From assembly GCF_029227915.1 (NCBI RefSeq), contig NC_079885.1:7254001-7318000 (forward strand): a stretch of 64,000 nucleotides of DNA, read 5' to 3'. The first letter of the stretch is position 1, and the number at the start of each line of letters is the position of its first letter. This document shows, one piece after another, positions 61,301-64,000 of the stretch. The translations under genes were made by a program, and so were the position numbers. The notes under the pieces are model-generated. The model saw only the letters and a list, made by a program, of their open reading frames with translations. It made no database searches and was not told where the DNA came from. The stretch is from Hydractinia symbiolongicarpus (lineage: Eukaryota > Cnidaria > Hydrozoa > Anthoathecata > Hydractiniidae).

Positions 61301-63140
61301 AAAGAACAGACCCAAACTTATAGTTAAGAAAATCACGCATAAAATCAAATCAGATAACAATGCAGCGTTTTCAAATTTAAGAATCGAATATATTTCAAAC
61401 GATCGTAACATATCAGATGTAAACATTGACTTAAGTTTAGGTTTTAGGTTTAGGTTTTTTATAACGACATCAACACTGAATCACACAGTCTGTAGTGTTA
61501 AAAACAGTAACAACGAAAATTACTTTTTACAGTTTATGTAAATTCTTCTCTATGATATACACGCTGTTTTATAAGAAAAGCGTGTTTTCGTTTCAGCCTT
61601 GATGCTTTTAACCTTTTGGACAAATGCTATTCTTATTATTCCCAACATCTTCTTAGCGTGACTATGGCCTGAAAATATGTAATGCCTTAATAAAATAAAT
61701 CCTGCTATAAGTTACTATAGCTAGCTAATGAATATTTCTACATGTAACGGCCGTGCGTCATACAAATGTTCATATTTAAACTATCAAGCTCAGACATATT
61801 CTTAGGATATTCTAAACTTCTGACCGATTATTCAGAGTATATACTTACAAAATAAGTGCTTAAAGGAAATATTTTCTGGCTCAAGACACAGCAACTCAGA
61901 GTTTGGCAACAAGCTCTGAAAGAAACGGTTAAGAAATCGTTATACACCCAAATTCAATTCCCTATCAAATAATTTAGAGAACACACCTGTTTTTCTTTCG
62001 CTTTCTCAATAGTCCAATCAGTTTTTTGCTTCGATTACTAAACTTCGCTTCATCACAAAGAGAACGAATTTAAAATGTATAGCTACAATTGTCTGATGCA
62101 TTTTCAATCAATTCTTTTGTAATGTTATATAATCGTACGTTTTAAAAAATATCTCTGACAGCAACATTACACTCATTATTTCTTATAAGAATACGGGTAA
62201 ATTTGGCTTAAGCTCAATATGCTTAAGATTTCCCCAATTTGAGCCTGAAATTATGCTTAACGCATGCTTAATTTCAAAACTCATTTTATGGTCTGATACA
62301 TATTTCGTTTGATATGAACACTGTAATGGTCTCTTTAACATTCGAATCTTGTGAGTGGCTCAATTCGAATGTGTTAAAAGCATATTAATATTTACCTGTC
62401 TTGCTAGCTCCTGGACTGAGTTAAACATTTTGTTCCATTTATTTGTACATAGTTTAGTTCAAAAGATTATTTCATGCAAAAATGCTGTTTCCTATCACTT
62501 AACCTCGTCCTTTGTGTGAAACTATTTTTTACACTTGATTTGGGAAGAAATGGAAGTGAGGGAAAAAAATTCCAAGGCTGGGAAATATGCTTAGTATATG
62601 CTTTTTTTTAAGCATGTGAGCTTAAGTATGCTTATAAGCTTTATGCTTATAAAAAATAACGAGTGTATACTTCGACAAGAACAGTTTGTTTTTTACATTT
62701 AAGATTCGAATTACATTCATATTCGAATGCGATGCAACCTCCGTCCCAGAACACAAAAATGTAAAATATAGAAAAACATAGAAGCTTTAAGCTACTAACC
62801 TCATGATGAGTAAACATTGTTTGAAGTAACTTTTTTAAGGATTAACTTGAAAAACAGACAACGTTCTTCGCTTTGGTTTCTTTTTCAGTTGATAAACAAC
62901 TTGCTTTCGTGAGATACGGTGCGCACATGGTTAACCGGGGGTAAAATTATATTATTTTAATCGTAACGACCAATAACGGCGCTGTAGCATAAATGACAAA
63001 TGGACCCCCTGTTTTCTCATTTGGCGGCTTACTTATTTTTTAGTAAATTTTAGCGTACGGCAACGTCATAAGAAAGCGACCCGTGAGTTGCGTGTCGTGG
63101 ACTCACAATTTTACTCACGCAAGGGAATTAATATATAAGA
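61301..63140. other. intergenic, AT-rich
   Basis: Besides the ATGCTTA block, nothing recognised. TTTAGGTTTTAGGTTTAGG at about 61436 is a short telomere-like word, probably chance. Confidence 0.4.
62170..62660. repeat. ATGCTTA-rich block, possible MITE
   Basis: Both ends are dense in ATGCTTA/TAAGCAT words (CTTAAGCTCAATATGCTTAAG; GCTTATAAGCTTTATGCTTAT). The middle is unrelated AT-rich sequence. Exact boundaries were not found. Confidence 0.35.
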
Positions 63141-63265
63141 CTAGTCGTTAATCCGTGGAAAAATCCGCGGGGTCGCCGTCCTTTATGTACCGCATTTCGT
63201 ATGTCTCGCTACCTAAGGTGCCATCTTGCGCAGAGACAGACAGACGACGGCTATTATTATAGAGA
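63141..63265 (-). mobile_element. short Helitron-like element, copy 4, inverted
   Basis: The minus strand starts TCTCTATAATAATAGCCG and ends with the hairpin (CGGATTTTTCCACGG) and CTAG next to T. 125 bp, with A before the TC start. Confidence 0.65.
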
Positions 63266-64000
63266 TAATATAATTCACTACTTTCGTTATCACTCGAGGT
63301 CAAAATTCGAAACAATCCTGTCTAAAAACAGAAACGTTCTATACAGAATTCTGCAACTTGACATTCTTGTTGTTTATTTCCTTAAGAATGTTTTTATTGA
63401 TAAATATATTGTAGAATAATCATTTCCAATGCTTCTTTGAACTTTTGTTTCGTGCTTGTTTACATATTAAGCTACCATTTTTTTGACGACCATACCGGAC
63501 CGTCGTCAAGAGGGCTAGTCCAATCAGATTGTCTAAAAACCCGTATTAACCGCTTGCAAAATCCAGATGGTTAACAATTTCCTTTTTTGATATCCAAGGC
63601 TGCGCGAAAAAGTGACCTTGGGCCAGACCTGTATGTTCTACTACTTAATTGGTCTTCCAAGTTACCGATAATTATAAAAATTAAATAATTTAAGAGTAAA
63701 AATAACAGGAAAACAATATTGGCGGTGAGCTTTAGTGCAAGAGAGATGCAGAAGAAGGCTTATGTTATTCTCTTGATGCATTTTTATAAAACAACATTTT
63801 TCGCTTTGTCATTGTAACGTAAAGTTTAAAGGAAATTTAAAAGTATCTTGTTATACATGTAGAGAAAGTTAAAGTAAGTTTCTCTTTTTTCGCAGGGACC
63901 TGATGTACTAGTGGAGACCTAGTGCCTCACGCTGAATTTAGGGCCACAGAAGAAATGTCTGCACTATCTTGGTTTCCTATTCCCTTTTCCATTAGATAAC
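63266..64000. other. window end, no supported feature
   Basis: AT-rich sequence. No coding exon could be supported. Confidence 0.4.

Noticed and set aside
61436-61460. Internal telomeric repeat
   Set aside because: Only a few imperfect TTTAGG words, too short to be a telomere relic.

Overview
This is an AT-rich, repeat-dense window of animal nuclear DNA. Coding sequence is split by short GT-AG introns, and the best-supported proteins are metazoan-type. A DUF7164 protein, an RTE/CR1-like retroelement with an internal Cys/His finger, and many short Helitron-like and foldback elements suggest a cnidarian, possibly a hydrozoan. The group is inferred by eye, not from a search.

Five genes are supported and all lie on the minus strand. 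(1) A JmjC-domain protein with a signal peptide (3537-4988, one coding exon). (2) Cytosolic-type alanyl-tRNA synthetase (5939-21044). I rebuilt 21 exons whose splice phases all agree, giving 961 aa, or 982 aa from an upstream ATG that adds a mitochondrial-targeting-like leader. (3) A DUF7164 type II membrane protein (23169-25143, two exons, 466 aa). (4) An intronless 288-aa TEA-domain protein that lacks the YAP-binding domain of ordinary TEADs (34042-34908). (5) A small two-exon gene for a 79-aa secreted, repetitive, basic precursor with Gly-Arg sites (53773-54096), with its own TATA box and polyadenylation signal. Weaker candidates are a 70-aa reading frame beside a GC-rich minisatellite (41618-41830) and possible exons near 27.8-29.0 kb. 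No operon-like link between the genes is evident.

By region: 1-3.4 kb holds two head-to-tail Helitron-like elements, a third in reverse, and a decayed pogo/Tigger-like element. 3.5-21 kb is JmjC plus AARS; AARS introns hold a 1.2-kb, 22-bp minisatellite with higher-order structure, a foldback element and a dead non-LTR retrotransposon. 21-35 kb holds DUF7164 and TEA genes in gene-poor DNA. 35-53 kb is almost all repeats: a 116-bp perfect palindrome with 9-bp target duplications, a 10-bp GC array, a TIR element, a 21-bp phased motif cluster, duplicated blocks and a Helitron-like element. 53.8-58.1 kb is a large inverted duplication (about 802-bp arms); one arm carries the intact peptide gene and the other a broken copy. 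58-64 kb is more Helitron-like, TIR and foldback repeats.

The most interesting items are the peptide-precursor gene in its inverted duplication, the alternative AARS starts, the TEA-only protein and the perfectly palindromic element family.
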